The notes beneath the pieces were generated by a model. It made no database searches. It worked only from the letters and a program-made list of their open reading frames with translations, and was not told the origin of the DNA. The position numbers and the translations under genes were made by a program. From the NCBI GenBank assembly GCA_030652755.1, contig JAUSPV010000097.1:36769-100768 (forward strand): a DNA stretch of 64,000 nucleotides, in the 5' to 3' direction. Below are positions 7,883 through 16,554 of this stretch, piece by piece (the stretch's first letter is position 1; the number at the start of each line of letters is the position of its first letter). The stretch comes from Caulobacter sp. GTDB lineage: Bacteria > Pseudomonadota > Alphaproteobacteria > Caulobacterales > Caulobacteraceae.

Positions 7883-8962
7883 ATGTCCGCCAAGCCTGAT
7901 ATCCGCATGCCCGGCGACGTTGACGCCGCCTGGCTGACCGCCGTGTTGCAGGCCGGCGGCGTCGACGCTGTCGTCAGCAGCTTCACCGCCCGCGGCGTGG
8001 GCACCGGCCAGATCGGCGACAGCGTACGGTTCACGCTCGAGTACGAGCGCGGCGGCGGGACGGCGCCGGCCTCGCTGGTCGGCAAATTCCCCGCCGCGGG
8101 CGACGAAAGCCGCGCCACCGGCGTCGCGCTCGGCAACTACATTCGCGAGGTGCGTTTCTACCAGCAGCTGGCGCCGAAGGCCCTGATCCACACCCCGCGC
8201 TGCTACTTCACCGACGTCGATGAGGCGACCAGCGCCTTCGTGCTGATGATGGAAGACCTCGCGCCGGCCGAACAGGGCGACCAGCTGGCCGGCGTCACCC
8301 TGGACCAGGCGCGGCTGGTGGTCGTCGAGGCGGCCAAGCTGCACGCATCGCACTGGGGCGATGAGAGCCTGGACGCCCTGCCCTGGGTTTCGGGATCCAG
8401 CGCCGCGCCGCCGAGCGTGGCCAACGACGAGATGGTCGGCCAGCTCTGGGCCGGATTCAAGGATCGCTACGGTCCGCAGATGCGCCCCGAATGGGCGGCG
8501 GTCGGGGACCGGATCGCGTCGCGGTTCACCGAGCTCGGCACGCGGCACGACGGGCCGCGCTGCCTCACGCACAACGACTTCCGCCCCGACAACATGATGT
8601 TCGGCAATGCCGCGGGCGGCTATCCTGTGACGGTGCTGGACTGGCAGTCGTTCGCCTATGGCGCCGGGCCGACGGACCTGGCCTACTTTCTGGCCGGCGC
8701 CCTGCCGGGCGATGAGCGCCGCGCCGCAGAGCCGGAACTGCTGGCGCTGTATCACCGCACCCTGACCGCGCACGGCGTCACCGACTACAGCGAGGCCGAC
8801 CTGGCCCGGCACTATGGTCAGGGGGCCTATCTGCTGTTCATGACCGCCTTCTTCGCCGCCATGATCGTCACCCGCACCGAACGCGGCGACGCCATGTTCC
8901 TGCGAATGCTGGGCGGCGCAGCCGAACACATGCTCGATCACGACCCGCTGGTCCGGTCCTGA
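7883..8962 (+). CDS. Phosphotransferase of the APH/kinase-like fold
   Basis: 359 aa. The catalytic loop LTHNDFRPDNMMFG (about residues 230-243, Asp then Asn) and VLDWQSFAYGAGPTDLAYFL (DFG-like Asp in 'LDWQ') are those of aminoglycoside-phosphotransferase/EcKinase-like enzymes. The N-lobe has VGKFPA as the likely ATP-Lys strand and an MMEDL hinge. The substrate is unlikely to be an antibiotic, since such kinases commonly sit among lipid and sterol genes and phosphorylate hydroxyl groups of small lipids or hydroxyacyl-CoAs. It is transcribed with the P450 102 bp downstream. The SD GGAGGAGG (7865) adjoins the right arm of an 8-bp inverted repeat (GGCCCGTC at 7811, GACGGGCC at 7857), which may fold the leader. 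Confidence 0.85.
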   Translation: MSAKPDIRMPGDVDAAWLTAVLQAGGVDAVVSSFTARGVGTGQIGDSVRFTLEYERGGGTAPASLVGKFPAAGDESRATGVALGNYIREVRFYQQLAPKALIHTPRCYFTDVDEATSAFVLMMEDLAPAEQGDQLAGVTLDQARLVVVEAAKLHASHWGDESLDALPWVSGSSAAPPSVANDEMVGQLWAGFKDRYGPQMRPEWAAVGDRIASRFTELGTRHDGPRCLTHNDFRPDNMMFGNAAGGYPVTVLDWQSFAYGAGPTDLAYFLAGALPGDERRAAEPELLALYHRTLTAHGVTDYSEADLARHYGQGAYLLFMTAFFAAMIVTRTERGDAMFLRMLGGAAEHMLDHDPLVRS

Positions 8963-9011
8963 CGCCCCTGCCCCCGGCCTGATCAGGGCCAAGGCTGACG
9001 CGCCCCTTGTG

Positions 9012-9025
9012 GAACAGCGTTCGAA
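9012..9025. promoter_or_regulatory. Operator-like 14-mer, copy 1 (P450 promoter)
   Basis: GAACAGCGTTCGAA, 40 bp before the P450 start. It matches 13 of 14 bases of GAACGGCGTTCGAA at 11140-11153, before the acyl-CoA synthetase. A TATAAG at 9044-9049 could be the -10 box, which puts the 14-mer over the -35 region. The TetR gene lying between the two target genes is the obvious candidate to bind it; this is inference. Confidence 0.6.
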
Positions 9026-9064
9026 GCGCCTTGCTGCTGGCAATATAAGCTTCGGGAGCAGACA

Positions 9065-10330
9065 ATGAGCGACGGATCAGTGGATCTGAGCGGTATTCGG
9101 GACGCCATCTATGCGGCCCCGCTGGAGAGCCTCGACCCGGCCCAGCCGGCGCTGTTCCAGGCCGACACCGTCTGGCCGATCTTCGAACGGCTCCGCCACG
9201 AGGACCCCGTCCACTTCACCGAGGGCGGCGAGTTCGGACCCTACTGGTCGATCACCAAGTACAACGACATCATGGCGGTCGACACCAACCATCAGGTGTT
9301 CTCGTCGGACTTCCTGCTGGGCGGCATCACGATCGGAGGCGGCAACGCCAACTTCGAGCCCCTGCCGATGTTCATCGCCATGGATCCGCCCCGGCACGAT
9401 GTCCAGCGCAAGGCGGTCAGTCCGGCCGTCTCGCCCGGCAACCTGCAGATTCTCGCGCCGCTGATCCGCGAGCGGGCCGGCGCCATCCTCGACAGCCTGC
9501 CGATCGGCGTGGAGTTCGACTGGGTCGACCTGGTCTCCAAGGAACTGACGGCCATGACGCTGGCCACGTTGTTCGACGCTCCGCAGGAGGACCGCCGCAA
9601 GCTGCCCTACTGGTCCGACGTCGTCACCGCCGTGCCGATGCCCGGTGGTCTCGTCGAGACGTTCGAGCAGAAGCTGGAAATCTTCGCCGAATACCAAGCC
9701 TACTTCAACGAGCTGTGGAACCGGAAGGTCAACGCCCCGCCGGCTGGCGATCTGATCTCGATGCTGGCGCACCATCCGGACACCCGGAACATGGCCCCAC
9801 GCGAGTACTTCGGGAACGTGGTGCTGCTGACCGTCGGCGGCAACGACACCACCCGCAACACCATCTCGGGCTCTGTGTTCGAGCTGAACCGCAACCCCGA
9901 CCAATACGCCAAGCTGCGGGCCAACCCCGACCTGATCTCTTCGATGGTTTCGGAGACCATCCGCTACCAGACGCCGCTGGCCCACATGCGCCGCACGGCC
10001 GTGGAGGACATCGAGTTCCAGGGCAAGCAGATCCGCAAGGGCGACAAGGTCGTCATGTGGTACGCCTCGGGCAACCGCGACGAGACGGTCATCGAGAACC
10101 CGAACGCCTACATCATCGACCGGGAGCGGCCCCGGCAGCACATCTCGTTCGGCTTCGGCATCCACCGCTGCGTGGGCAATCGCCTGGCGGAGCTGCAGTT
10201 GCAGATCATCTGGGAAGAGATCCTCAAGCGCTTCCCGGAGATCATCGTCACCGGCGAGCCCAAGCGCAGCTACTCGGTGTTCGTGCGGGGCTTCGAGACG
10301 CTGCCGGTGATGATCCCCCGCCGACTCTAG
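9065..10330 (+). CDS. Cytochrome P450, CYP153-like alkane/fatty-acid hydroxylase
   Basis: 421 aa soluble bacterial P450. The haem loop is FGFGIHRCVGNR with Cys369; the I-helix is VGGNDTTRN (258-265) and the K-helix ExxR is ETIR (297-300). The stretches FIAMDPPRHDVQRK, PPAGDLISMLAHHPDTRNM and YASGNRDE closely recall CYP153 enzymes, which oxidise terminal carbons of alkanes or fatty acids using a ferredoxin and ferredoxin reductase. No such partners are encoded nearby, so they must come from elsewhere. The neighbours (kinase upstream, TetR convergent, acyl-CoA synthetase and dehydrogenases downstream) fit stepwise oxidation of a hydrophobic substrate. Subfamily and substrate are inferred. Confidence 0.88.
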   Translation: MSDGSVDLSGIRDAIYAAPLESLDPAQPALFQADTVWPIFERLRHEDPVHFTEGGEFGPYWSITKYNDIMAVDTNHQVFSSDFLLGGITIGGGNANFEPLPMFIAMDPPRHDVQRKAVSPAVSPGNLQILAPLIRERAGAILDSLPIGVEFDWVDLVSKELTAMTLATLFDAPQEDRRKLPYWSDVVTAVPMPGGLVETFEQKLEIFAEYQAYFNELWNRKVNAPPAGDLISMLAHHPDTRNMAPREYFGNVVLLTVGGNDTTRNTISGSVFELNRNPDQYAKLRANPDLISSMVSETIRYQTPLAHMRRTAVEDIEFQGKQIRKGDKVVMWYASGNRDETVIENPNAYIIDRERPRQHISFGFGIHRCVGNRLAELQLQIIWEEILKRFPEIIVTGEPKRSYSVFVRGFETLPVMIPRRL

Positions 10331-10341
10331 GCGACCGCGCC

Positions 10342-10929
10342 CTACTCGGGGTGATCGATGAGGTAAGCCCCGCCGGCAAAGAGCTTCTGCAGCAGTTCCG
10401 GCGGCGGTTGGCCGCCCGGGTGCGACGCGATGATCGCCGCCATCCCCCGACCGAGCGCCCACAGGGCGTAGGCGGCGTTCTCCTGGTGCCGGGGCGGGAT
10501 GCGCTCGTCGGCCTCGACGGCTGTCTTGTAGGCCAGGAACATGCGGTGCTCGGCCTCGCGCAAGGTGTCATGGCGGGCCAGCAGCCGCTCGCTGCACATC
10601 AGCGAGAACAGCGACGGGCGTGACTGCGCGAAGGCGAAGAAGGCCCGGGCGCCGGCGCGCATCGGCGAGACGGACGGGTGGATCGCCTGGCTGCCCTCGA
10701 TGTCTCGGCGCAGGTCCTCATAGCCCATCAGCGCCAGGCTGAGCAGCAGCGCCTCCTTGCCCGCGAAGTAGTGGTAGATCGAGGCCAGACCGATGCCCGC
10801 CGCCTCGGCGATGGCCCGAAGGTTGAGCTCGTCCGCGCCCTGTTCGGCCAGAATGGTCGCCGCGGCGGTCAGGGCCCTGGCCTTCACACCGGGGACATCG
10901 TGGGCGGTTTGCCGGAGCGTTCGCGTCAT
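10342..10929 (-). CDS. TetR family regulator
   Basis: 195 aa. The N-terminal helix-turn-helix is clear: ILAEQGADELNLRAIAEAAGIGLASIYHYFAGKEALL (residues about 27-63), with the usual SIYHYF recognition helix. The C-terminal ligand domain is all-helical and unassigned. The gene converges with the P450 (11 bp between stops) and diverges from the synthetase operon. Both neighbours carry the 14-mer GAAC[AG]GCGTTCGAA, making this regulator the likely repressor of both, probably released by an acyl-CoA or lipid. Ligand and operator assignment are inference. Confidence 0.9.
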   Translation of the reverse strand: MTRTLRQTAHDVPGVKARALTAAATILAEQGADELNLRAIAEAAGIGLASIYHYFAGKEALLLSLALMGYEDLRRDIEGSQAIHPSVSPMRAGARAFFAFAQSRPSLFSLMCSERLLARHDTLREAEHRMFLAYKTAVEADERIPPRHQENAAYALWALGRGMAAIIASHPGGQPPPELLQKLFAGGAYLIDHPE

Positions 10930-11138
10930 CCGGCGACAATTGCGTCACGCGGGCGGGAGTCAAGCGGCATGGGCCGCGGCGCCCGCTTGATCCCGAGGTC
11001 TGCTCTTGCACCCATTGTTCTAGAGCTCCGGCCGCGCGGGCAGAATCGCGCGACCGTCGTGGATACTGGCAACGATTCCGAGAGCGCTCGCGCAGAAAGC
11101 TGTGCATACCCGGCCTTCTAAAGCGTGCTGACAGTTGC

Positions 11139-11158
11139 CGAACGGCGTTCGAACGTTC
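11139..11158. promoter_or_regulatory. Operator-like palindromes, copy 2 of the 14-mer (synthetase promoter)
   Basis: Two overlapping palindromes, CGAACGGCGTTCG (11139-11151) and GTTCGAAC (11147-11154), followed by ACGTTCC. Bases 11140-11153 are the 14-mer shared with the P450 promoter. It lies 53 bp before the ATG at 11207, similar to the 39 bp at the P450. The rest of the 277-bp gap holds no other feature I can name, apart from the strong SD GGAGGA at 11195. Confidence 0.6.
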
Positions 11159-11206
11159 CAGACTTGAGACGCGCCGGGAGTCGTCGGTCTACGTGGAGGA
11201 ATTCTG

Positions 11207-12793
11207 ATGGAGCCCGCCGGGTCCGGACATGATCTTGGCCCTCGTCTGGACGAGGCGGCGCTGTGCGGCATGACGCTGGCGGTGTGGGCGGACGTACAGC
11301 CTGAGAACACCGCCATCTTCGATCCGGACGGCGCAACGCACAGCTTCGCCAAGGTCAACGCCAACGCCAACCGGCTGGTTCGGCTGCTGCGTTCCAGGGG
11401 TCTGGGCGTCGGGGACTCGGTGGCGCTGGTCTGCACCAATCGCGCCGAGTTCGTCGAGGTTCTGGCCGCGACACTCCGCTGCGGGATGCGGCTGACGCCG
11501 GTGAACTGGCACCTGTCGGCGGACGAGATCGCCTACATCATCCAGGACTGCGAGGCCAAGGCGCTGATCTCCGACGCCCGGGTGACGACCGTCCCGGAGG
11601 CGGTCGCGCGCCTGCCGGTCATCACCACCAGGCTGGCCGTCGGCGGCGCAATCGAGGGCTTCGAATCCTACGACGACGCCATCGCAGCCTTCGACGGGTC
11701 CGACATCGCCGACCCGTCGCTCGGCAACAGCATGATGTACACCTCCGGCACCACGGGCAGGCCCAAGGGCGTGTTCCGGCCCAACCCGGCGGTGACGCCC
11801 TACGTCACCTACCAGATGCGCGGCTACGATCCCCGGGCCTCGGTCCAGATGTGCGCGGGACCCGGCTACCACGCAGCCCCGCTGGTCTTCGACATCCGGG
11901 CCGCCATGGGCGGCGGCGCGGCGCTGGCCTTCATCGACCGCTGGGACTCCGAGCATGTGCTGCGGACCATCTCGGAGCGGCGCGTGACGCACTTCCACAT
12001 GGTGCCGATCATGTTCCAGCGGCTGCTGGCGCTGCCGGACGACGTCAAGGCGCGCTACCCGGTCGACCACGTCCAGTTCATCATCCACGGGGCCGCGCCC
12101 TGCCCGCCCGAGATCAAGCGGGCGATGATCGACTGGTTCGGCCCGGTGCTGACCGAGTATTACGCCGGCTCCGAGGGCGGGGCCGGGTTCCTGATCGACT
12201 CCCATGAGTGGCTTGCCAAGCCCGGCAGCGTCGGCAAGCGCCCGGCCCTGCTGCAGGTCAGGATCCTCGATGAAGCCGGGCGCGACCTGCCCAACGGCCA
12301 GTCCGGCGCCATCTACCAGCAGCTGCCGCCGGGCGGCGCCTTCACCTACTTCAAGGACGAGGCGAAGACCCGGGCCTCGCGGGTCGACGACTTCTTCACC
12401 ATGGGCGACGTCGGCTACTTCGACGAGGACGACTACCTGTTCCTGACCGGCCGCAACGCCGAGACCATCATTTCCGGCGGGGTGAACATCTACCCGCAGG
12501 AGATCGACAACGAACTGGTCAAGCATCCCGCCGTGGCGGACTCCGCCACGGTTGGCGTGCCGCACGACGAATGGGGCGAGCAGGTGAAGGCCGTCATCCT
12601 GCTCAAGCCCGGCCATGATCCAAGCGAGGCGCTGGCCGACGAGATCCTGGCCTTCGCACGCGGCAACCTGGCCAGCTTCAAGGCGCCGCGCAGCCTCGAT
12701 TTCGCCGCCGAGCTTCCGAGGTCCGAAGCCGGCAAGATCCAGCGCAACAAGGTGCGCGCGCCCTATTGGGAAGGACGCGCGCGCCAGATCTGA
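11207..12793 (+). CDS. Acyl-CoA synthetase (AMP-forming)
   Basis: 528 aa; SD GGAGGA six bases before the ATG. ANL-superfamily motifs are in order: P-loop MYTSGTTGRPKGV (about 177-189), A5-like YYAGSEGG, the hinge region TGRNAETIISGGVNIYPQEI and C-terminal KIQRNKVR with the adenylating Lys. It activates a carboxylic acid with ATP and CoA. FadD-like enzymes of this type occur with paired acyl-CoA dehydrogenases in side-chain and isoprenoid degradation. It heads an operon with two acyl-CoA dehydrogenases and an MFS carrier and is the presumed target of the TetR gene. Chain-length preference is not readable. Confidence 0.9.
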   Translation: MEPAGSGHDLGPRLDEAALCGMTLAVWADVQPENTAIFDPDGATHSFAKVNANANRLVRLLRSRGLGVGDSVALVCTNRAEFVEVLAATLRCGMRLTPVNWHLSADEIAYIIQDCEAKALISDARVTTVPEAVARLPVITTRLAVGGAIEGFESYDDAIAAFDGSDIADPSLGNSMMYTSGTTGRPKGVFRPNPAVTPYVTYQMRGYDPRASVQMCAGPGYHAAPLVFDIRAAMGGGAALAFIDRWDSEHVLRTISERRVTHFHMVPIMFQRLLALPDDVKARYPVDHVQFIIHGAAPCPPEIKRAMIDWFGPVLTEYYAGSEGGAGFLIDSHEWLAKPGSVGKRPALLQVRILDEAGRDLPNGQSGAIYQQLPPGGAFTYFKDEAKTRASRVDDFFTMGDVGYFDEDDYLFLTGRNAETIISGGVNIYPQEIDNELVKHPAVADSATVGVPHDEWGEQVKAVILLKPGHDPSEALADEILAFARGNLASFKAPRSLDFAAELPRSEAGKIQRNKVRAPYWEGRARQI

Positions 12794-12849
12794 CCGGGCC
12801 GGCGACGGCCTTTCCACACAGAACAAGACGAACGTCCAGGAGCAGAGAC

Positions 12850-14049
12850 ATGGCCGATTTTGGCAGTACGGACGCGGAAGCCTTCCGCGCGGAGGCGCGG
12901 GACTGGCTCGCCGCCAACTTCCCGACATCCCTCGTCGGGGTGGAGGTGGCGATGATCAACGCCACCGGACCGGTCGAGGGCGACGCCCTGTTGTGGAAGC
13001 AGCGGGTGGGCGAAAAGGGCTGGGGCACGCCGACCTGGCCCAAGGAATACGGCGGCGGCGGGCTGACCCCGGCGCAGGCGCGCATCCTGCAGCAGGAAAT
13101 GAACCGCATCGGCGCCCGCAATCCGATCGGCGGCATGGGCATCATGATGTTCGGCCCGACCCTGCTGGAGTACGGCAGCGAGGCGCAGAAGCAGCGGCAC
13201 ATCCCGCCGATCTGCCGGGGCGAGATCCGCTGGTGCCAGGGCTATTCCGAGCCGGGCGCCGGCTCCGACCTCGCCGCGCTGCAGACCCGGGCCGAGGACA
13301 TGGGCGACCACTTCCTGGTCAACGGCCAGAAGGTCTGGACCTCCGGCGCCCAGTACGCCGACTGGTGCTTCTGTCTGGTGCGCACCGATTTCACCACCAA
13401 GCACGAGGGCATCTCCTTCGTGCTGTTCGACATGAAGACGCCAGGCGTCGAGGTGCGGCCGATCCAGCTGATCAGCGGCAATTCGCCCTTCTGCGAGACC
13501 TTCCTGACCGACGTGAAGGTGCCCAAGGAAAATCTGGTCGGCCCGCTGAACGGCGGCTGGACCATCGGCAAGCGGCTGCTCCAGCATGAGCGCAACAGCC
13601 TGTCGGGCGGCGGCGGTTCGGCCGGACGGTTCGCATCTGGAACCTCGCTGGACAAGCTGGCGAAGACCTATGTCGGCGTCGACGAGACCGGCCGCATCGC
13701 CGATCCGGACCTGCGCTCGCGGATCATTCGTCACCAGATGGAGGCCAAGGCCTTCATGCTGACCCTGATGCGCGCCCAGGCCGAGGCCAAGGGCGGGGGA
13801 GGGCCGTCGAACGCCACCTCGATCATGAAGAACGTCGGCTCCAAGGTCGGCCAGGATCGCGCCGAACTCGCTGTCGAGATCATGGGCGCCCAGGGCCTGG
13901 GCTGGGAGGGCGAAGGCTTCACCGACAAGGAGCTGGAGCAGACCCGCAACTGGCTGGGCGGCAAGGCCACCACGATCTACGGCGGCTCCGCCGAGATCCA
14001 GAACAACATCATCGCCAAGCGTATCCTTGGCCTTCTTGATCACCAGTAG
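12850..14049 (+). CDS. Acyl-CoA dehydrogenase, large-type subunit
   Basis: 399 aa from ATG 12850 (SD CAGGAG upstream); an earlier in-frame ATG adds an Arg-rich prefix and is rejected. The motifs WCQGYSEPGAGSDLA (FAD/substrate loop), GQKVWTSGAQYADW and the C-terminal TTIYGGSAEIQNNIIAKRILGL are those of FadE-type enzymes. In medium-chain enzymes the base lies in Y-E-G-T; here it is Y-G-G-S, so the base must be elsewhere or in the partner. It lies 12 bp from a second, smaller dehydrogenase, like the actinobacterial steroid FadE pairs that form mixed tetramers. FAD-dependent alpha,beta-dehydrogenation is secure; the substrate is not. Confidence 0.9.
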   Translation: MADFGSTDAEAFRAEARDWLAANFPTSLVGVEVAMINATGPVEGDALLWKQRVGEKGWGTPTWPKEYGGGGLTPAQARILQQEMNRIGARNPIGGMGIMMFGPTLLEYGSEAQKQRHIPPICRGEIRWCQGYSEPGAGSDLAALQTRAEDMGDHFLVNGQKVWTSGAQYADWCFCLVRTDFTTKHEGISFVLFDMKTPGVEVRPIQLISGNSPFCETFLTDVKVPKENLVGPLNGGWTIGKRLLQHERNSLSGGGGSAGRFASGTSLDKLAKTYVGVDETGRIADPDLRSRIIRHQMEAKAFMLTLMRAQAEAKGGGGPSNATSIMKNVGSKVGQDRAELAVEIMGAQGLGWEGEGFTDKELEQTRNWLGGKATTIYGGSAEIQNNIIAKRILGLLDHQ

Positions 14050-14061
14050 GGAGCGCGCGAC

Positions 14062-15198
14062 ATGGCCGTTCTGACCGAAGAACAATCGATGCTGCGCGAC
14101 GCCGCGAAGGCGTGGGTGCAGGAAAAGGCGCCCGTCGGCGCGCTGCGCAAGGCGCGGGACAGCGGCAGCCTGCTGGGCTACGCGCCGGAAGCCTTCGCCG
14201 ACATGGCGGCCATGGGCTGGGCCGGGGTTGTGATCCCGGAAACCCACGGCGGTTCCGAATTCGGCTACCTGAGCCTCGGCCTGGTGCTCGAGGAACTCGG
14301 CCGGACCCTGGCCGCCTCGCCGCTGGCGGTGTCCTCCATGGCCGCGGCCTATGCCCTGGTCCGCGCCGGAACCGATGCCCAGAAGGAAACCTGGCTGTCG
14401 GCCATCGCCGCCGGCGAAGCCGTCGCCGCGCTCGCCGTGGATGAAGGTCCGCGTCACGACCCGGTGCGGACCGCGCTGAAGGCCGAGGCGGCGGCCGGCG
14501 GCTGGCGCCTGTCCGGCGCCAAGGCGTTCGTGGCCGAGGGGATGGCGGCGACAGTCTATATCGTGGCTGCCCGCACCGCCGGTTCGCCCGGGGATGAAGC
14601 GGGGATCTCCCTGTTCCTCGTACCAGCCGATGCGAAGGGCCTCACCCGGTCGCCGCGCCACCTGGCCGACAGCCGCGACTATGCGGCCCTGACCTTCGAC
14701 GGGGTCGAGGTCGGCGCCGACGCTGTGCTGGGGACCGCCGGAGAGGGCTACGCCCCGCTCGAGCGGACGCTGGATGTCGCCCGTATCGCCGTCTCGGCCG
14801 AGATGCTTGGAATGGCTTCCCAGGCCTTCGACGTCACGCTGGACTACCTCAAGACCCGCGTGCAGTTTGGCCAGACCATCGGCAGCTTCCAGGCGCTGCA
14901 GCACCGGGCGGCAAAAATGTTCAGCGAACTGGAGCTGGCCCGGTCCTGCGTCGAGGCGGCACTCGCCGCGATCGACCAGGACGCCGACGACCTGGCCCAG
15001 CAGGCAGCCCTGGCCAAGGCCGTGGCCGGCGACACCCTGAACCTGATCTCCCGCGAGATGGTCCAGATGCACGGCGGCATCGGCATGACCGATGTCCACG
15101 ACGCCGGCCTCTATCTCAAGCGCGCCCGGGCGGTGGAGACGCTGTTCGGCTCGACGGCCTGGCACCGGGACCGCTGGGGCAGGATGCAGGGCTATTGA
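14062..15198 (+). CDS. Acyl-CoA dehydrogenase, small-type partner
   Basis: 378 aa. It starts 12 bp after the preceding dehydrogenase. Family features are VIPETHGGSEFGYLSL, a mid-domain beta region with YAALTFDGVEVGADAVLG, FGQTIGSFQALQHRAA (FAD contact) and MVQMHGGIGMTDVHD near the C-terminus. It lacks the Y-E-G-T catalytic segment, ending instead in LYLKRARAVETLFG. This asymmetry between neighbours is typical of alpha2beta2 acyl-CoA dehydrogenases that act on bulky substrates. I infer that the two proteins form one enzyme; each could instead act alone. Confidence 0.88.
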   Translation: MAVLTEEQSMLRDAAKAWVQEKAPVGALRKARDSGSLLGYAPEAFADMAAMGWAGVVIPETHGGSEFGYLSLGLVLEELGRTLAASPLAVSSMAAAYALVRAGTDAQKETWLSAIAAGEAVAALAVDEGPRHDPVRTALKAEAAAGGWRLSGAKAFVAEGMAATVYIVAARTAGSPGDEAGISLFLVPADAKGLTRSPRHLADSRDYAALTFDGVEVGADAVLGTAGEGYAPLERTLDVARIAVSAEMLGMASQAFDVTLDYLKTRVQFGQTIGSFQALQHRAAKMFSELELARSCVEAALAAIDQDADDLAQQAALAKAVAGDTLNLISREMVQMHGGIGMTDVHDAGLYLKRARAVETLFGSTAWHRDRWGRMQGY

Positions 15199-15237
15199 CC
15201 CACAACCCCTTCAGTAGCGTGCGGAGTTCAACCGGCC

Positions 15238-16554
15238 ATGGATGAGCCGGCCAAGGCGGACGCGGCGGATCCCGCCGTCGCGTCCGACGATCTGGCGACC
15301 CGCGAGGCCGCCTACGAGACCTTCATCTGGGCCAATCTGCGCCGGAACTACATCGGCAACTTCGTGCACGGCATGCTGGGCATGACGGGCTTTCGCCTGA
15401 TCAACGCCCCAACCTTCATGCCGGCCTATCTGCACCTGATCTCCGGCTCGAATACCGTGGTCGGGCTGGGCCTGGCGCTTCAGCAGATGGGCGGAATCAT
15501 CTCGCCACTGGTGGCCGGCGCGGCCATCGAACACCGGCCGAAGATCATGCCGATGGCCATCGTGCTGGGCAGCCTCGGCCGGCTGGCCATCCTGGGCATG
15601 GCGCTGACCGGCTGGTTCCTGCGCGACCAGGCGCAGGTCCTGACGCTTCTGATGTTCGTCTTCCTGTTCGGCGTCTTCATGGGGGCCCAGCGGGTGGCCT
15701 TCACCCTGCTGATGTCCCGGGTGATTCCGATCAGCCTGCGCGGACGGCTGCAGGCCTGGCGCAATGCGGTCGGCGGGCTGATCGCGGCGATCCTGGCCTA
15801 CGTCTCGGGCAAATACCTCATCGGCGCCAATGTGCTCGGCAACGGCTACGCGACCACCTTCATTCTGGCCTTCTTCCTGACCAGCGCCGGCCTGTGGTTC
15901 CTGCAGCACCAGATCCGCGAGCCAGTCCCGCCAACCATCCGCGAGCCCGTCAGAATGCGCGACCGGATGCGGGACATCCCGGGCCTGATCGCCGCCAATC
16001 CGGACTATCGTTGGTTCCTGATCATGCAGATGCTGGCGACCTCGGCCCGGATCGCCACGCCCTTCTACATCCTGCATGTCGGCGCCACGATGCATCTGGA
16101 CGGCGCGACGCTGGGTCTGCTCACGCTCGCCTACCTGGGCGCCGACACCGTCTCCAATATTGCCTGGGGATACCTTGGCGACCGGTCGGGCTTCCGGGTC
16201 GTGCTGGTGCTGTCGATCGCGATCTGGATCGCCGCGACCCTGCTGTTGCTGACCATGAGCGCGCCGTGGGCGGTGTTCCTGGCCTTCTTCGGACTCGGCG
16301 CGGCGCTGGCCGGCTACATGATGGCGTCCAACACCATGATCCTGGAGTTCGGGCATCGCGACGATCTGTCGATGCGGATCGGCATCTCGGCGACGGCCGA
16401 GGGGGTCACAGCCACGATCGGACCGCTGATCGGCGGCGCCGTCGCCGACCTGCTCGGCTACAACGTCGTCTTCGGCGCCTCGCTGGGTCTGCTGGCCGCC
16501 GCCCTGCTCACCCTGACCGTGATCAAGGATCCGCGCCGCAGCGCCGTCAGGTGA
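15238..16554 (+). CDS. MFS transporter
   Basis: 438 aa, about 12 hydrophobic helices after a soluble N-terminal 40 residues (FIWANLRRNYIGNFVHGMLG begins the first). A cytoplasmic loop with IEHRPKIMP and later WGYLGDRSGFRVV are MFS loop 2-3 and 8-9 type signatures. As the last gene of the synthetase/dehydrogenase operon (39 bp after the dehydrogenase) it may import the substrate acid or export an intermediate. Its last eight bases overlap the 3' end of a convergent dehydrogenase gene, an unusually tight tail-to-tail arrangement. Confidence 0.88.
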   Translation: MDEPAKADAADPAVASDDLATREAAYETFIWANLRRNYIGNFVHGMLGMTGFRLINAPTFMPAYLHLISGSNTVVGLGLALQQMGGIISPLVAGAAIEHRPKIMPMAIVLGSLGRLAILGMALTGWFLRDQAQVLTLLMFVFLFGVFMGAQRVAFTLLMSRVIPISLRGRLQAWRNAVGGLIAAILAYVSGKYLIGANVLGNGYATTFILAFFLTSAGLWFLQHQIREPVPPTIREPVRMRDRMRDIPGLIAANPDYRWFLIMQMLATSARIATPFYILHVGATMHLDGATLGLLTLAYLGADTVSNIAWGYLGDRSGFRVVLVLSIAIWIAATLLLLTMSAPWAVFLAFFGLGAALAGYMMASNTMILEFGHRDDLSMRIGISATAEGVTATIGPLIGGAVADLLGYNVVFGASLGLLAAALLTLTVIKDPRRSAVR

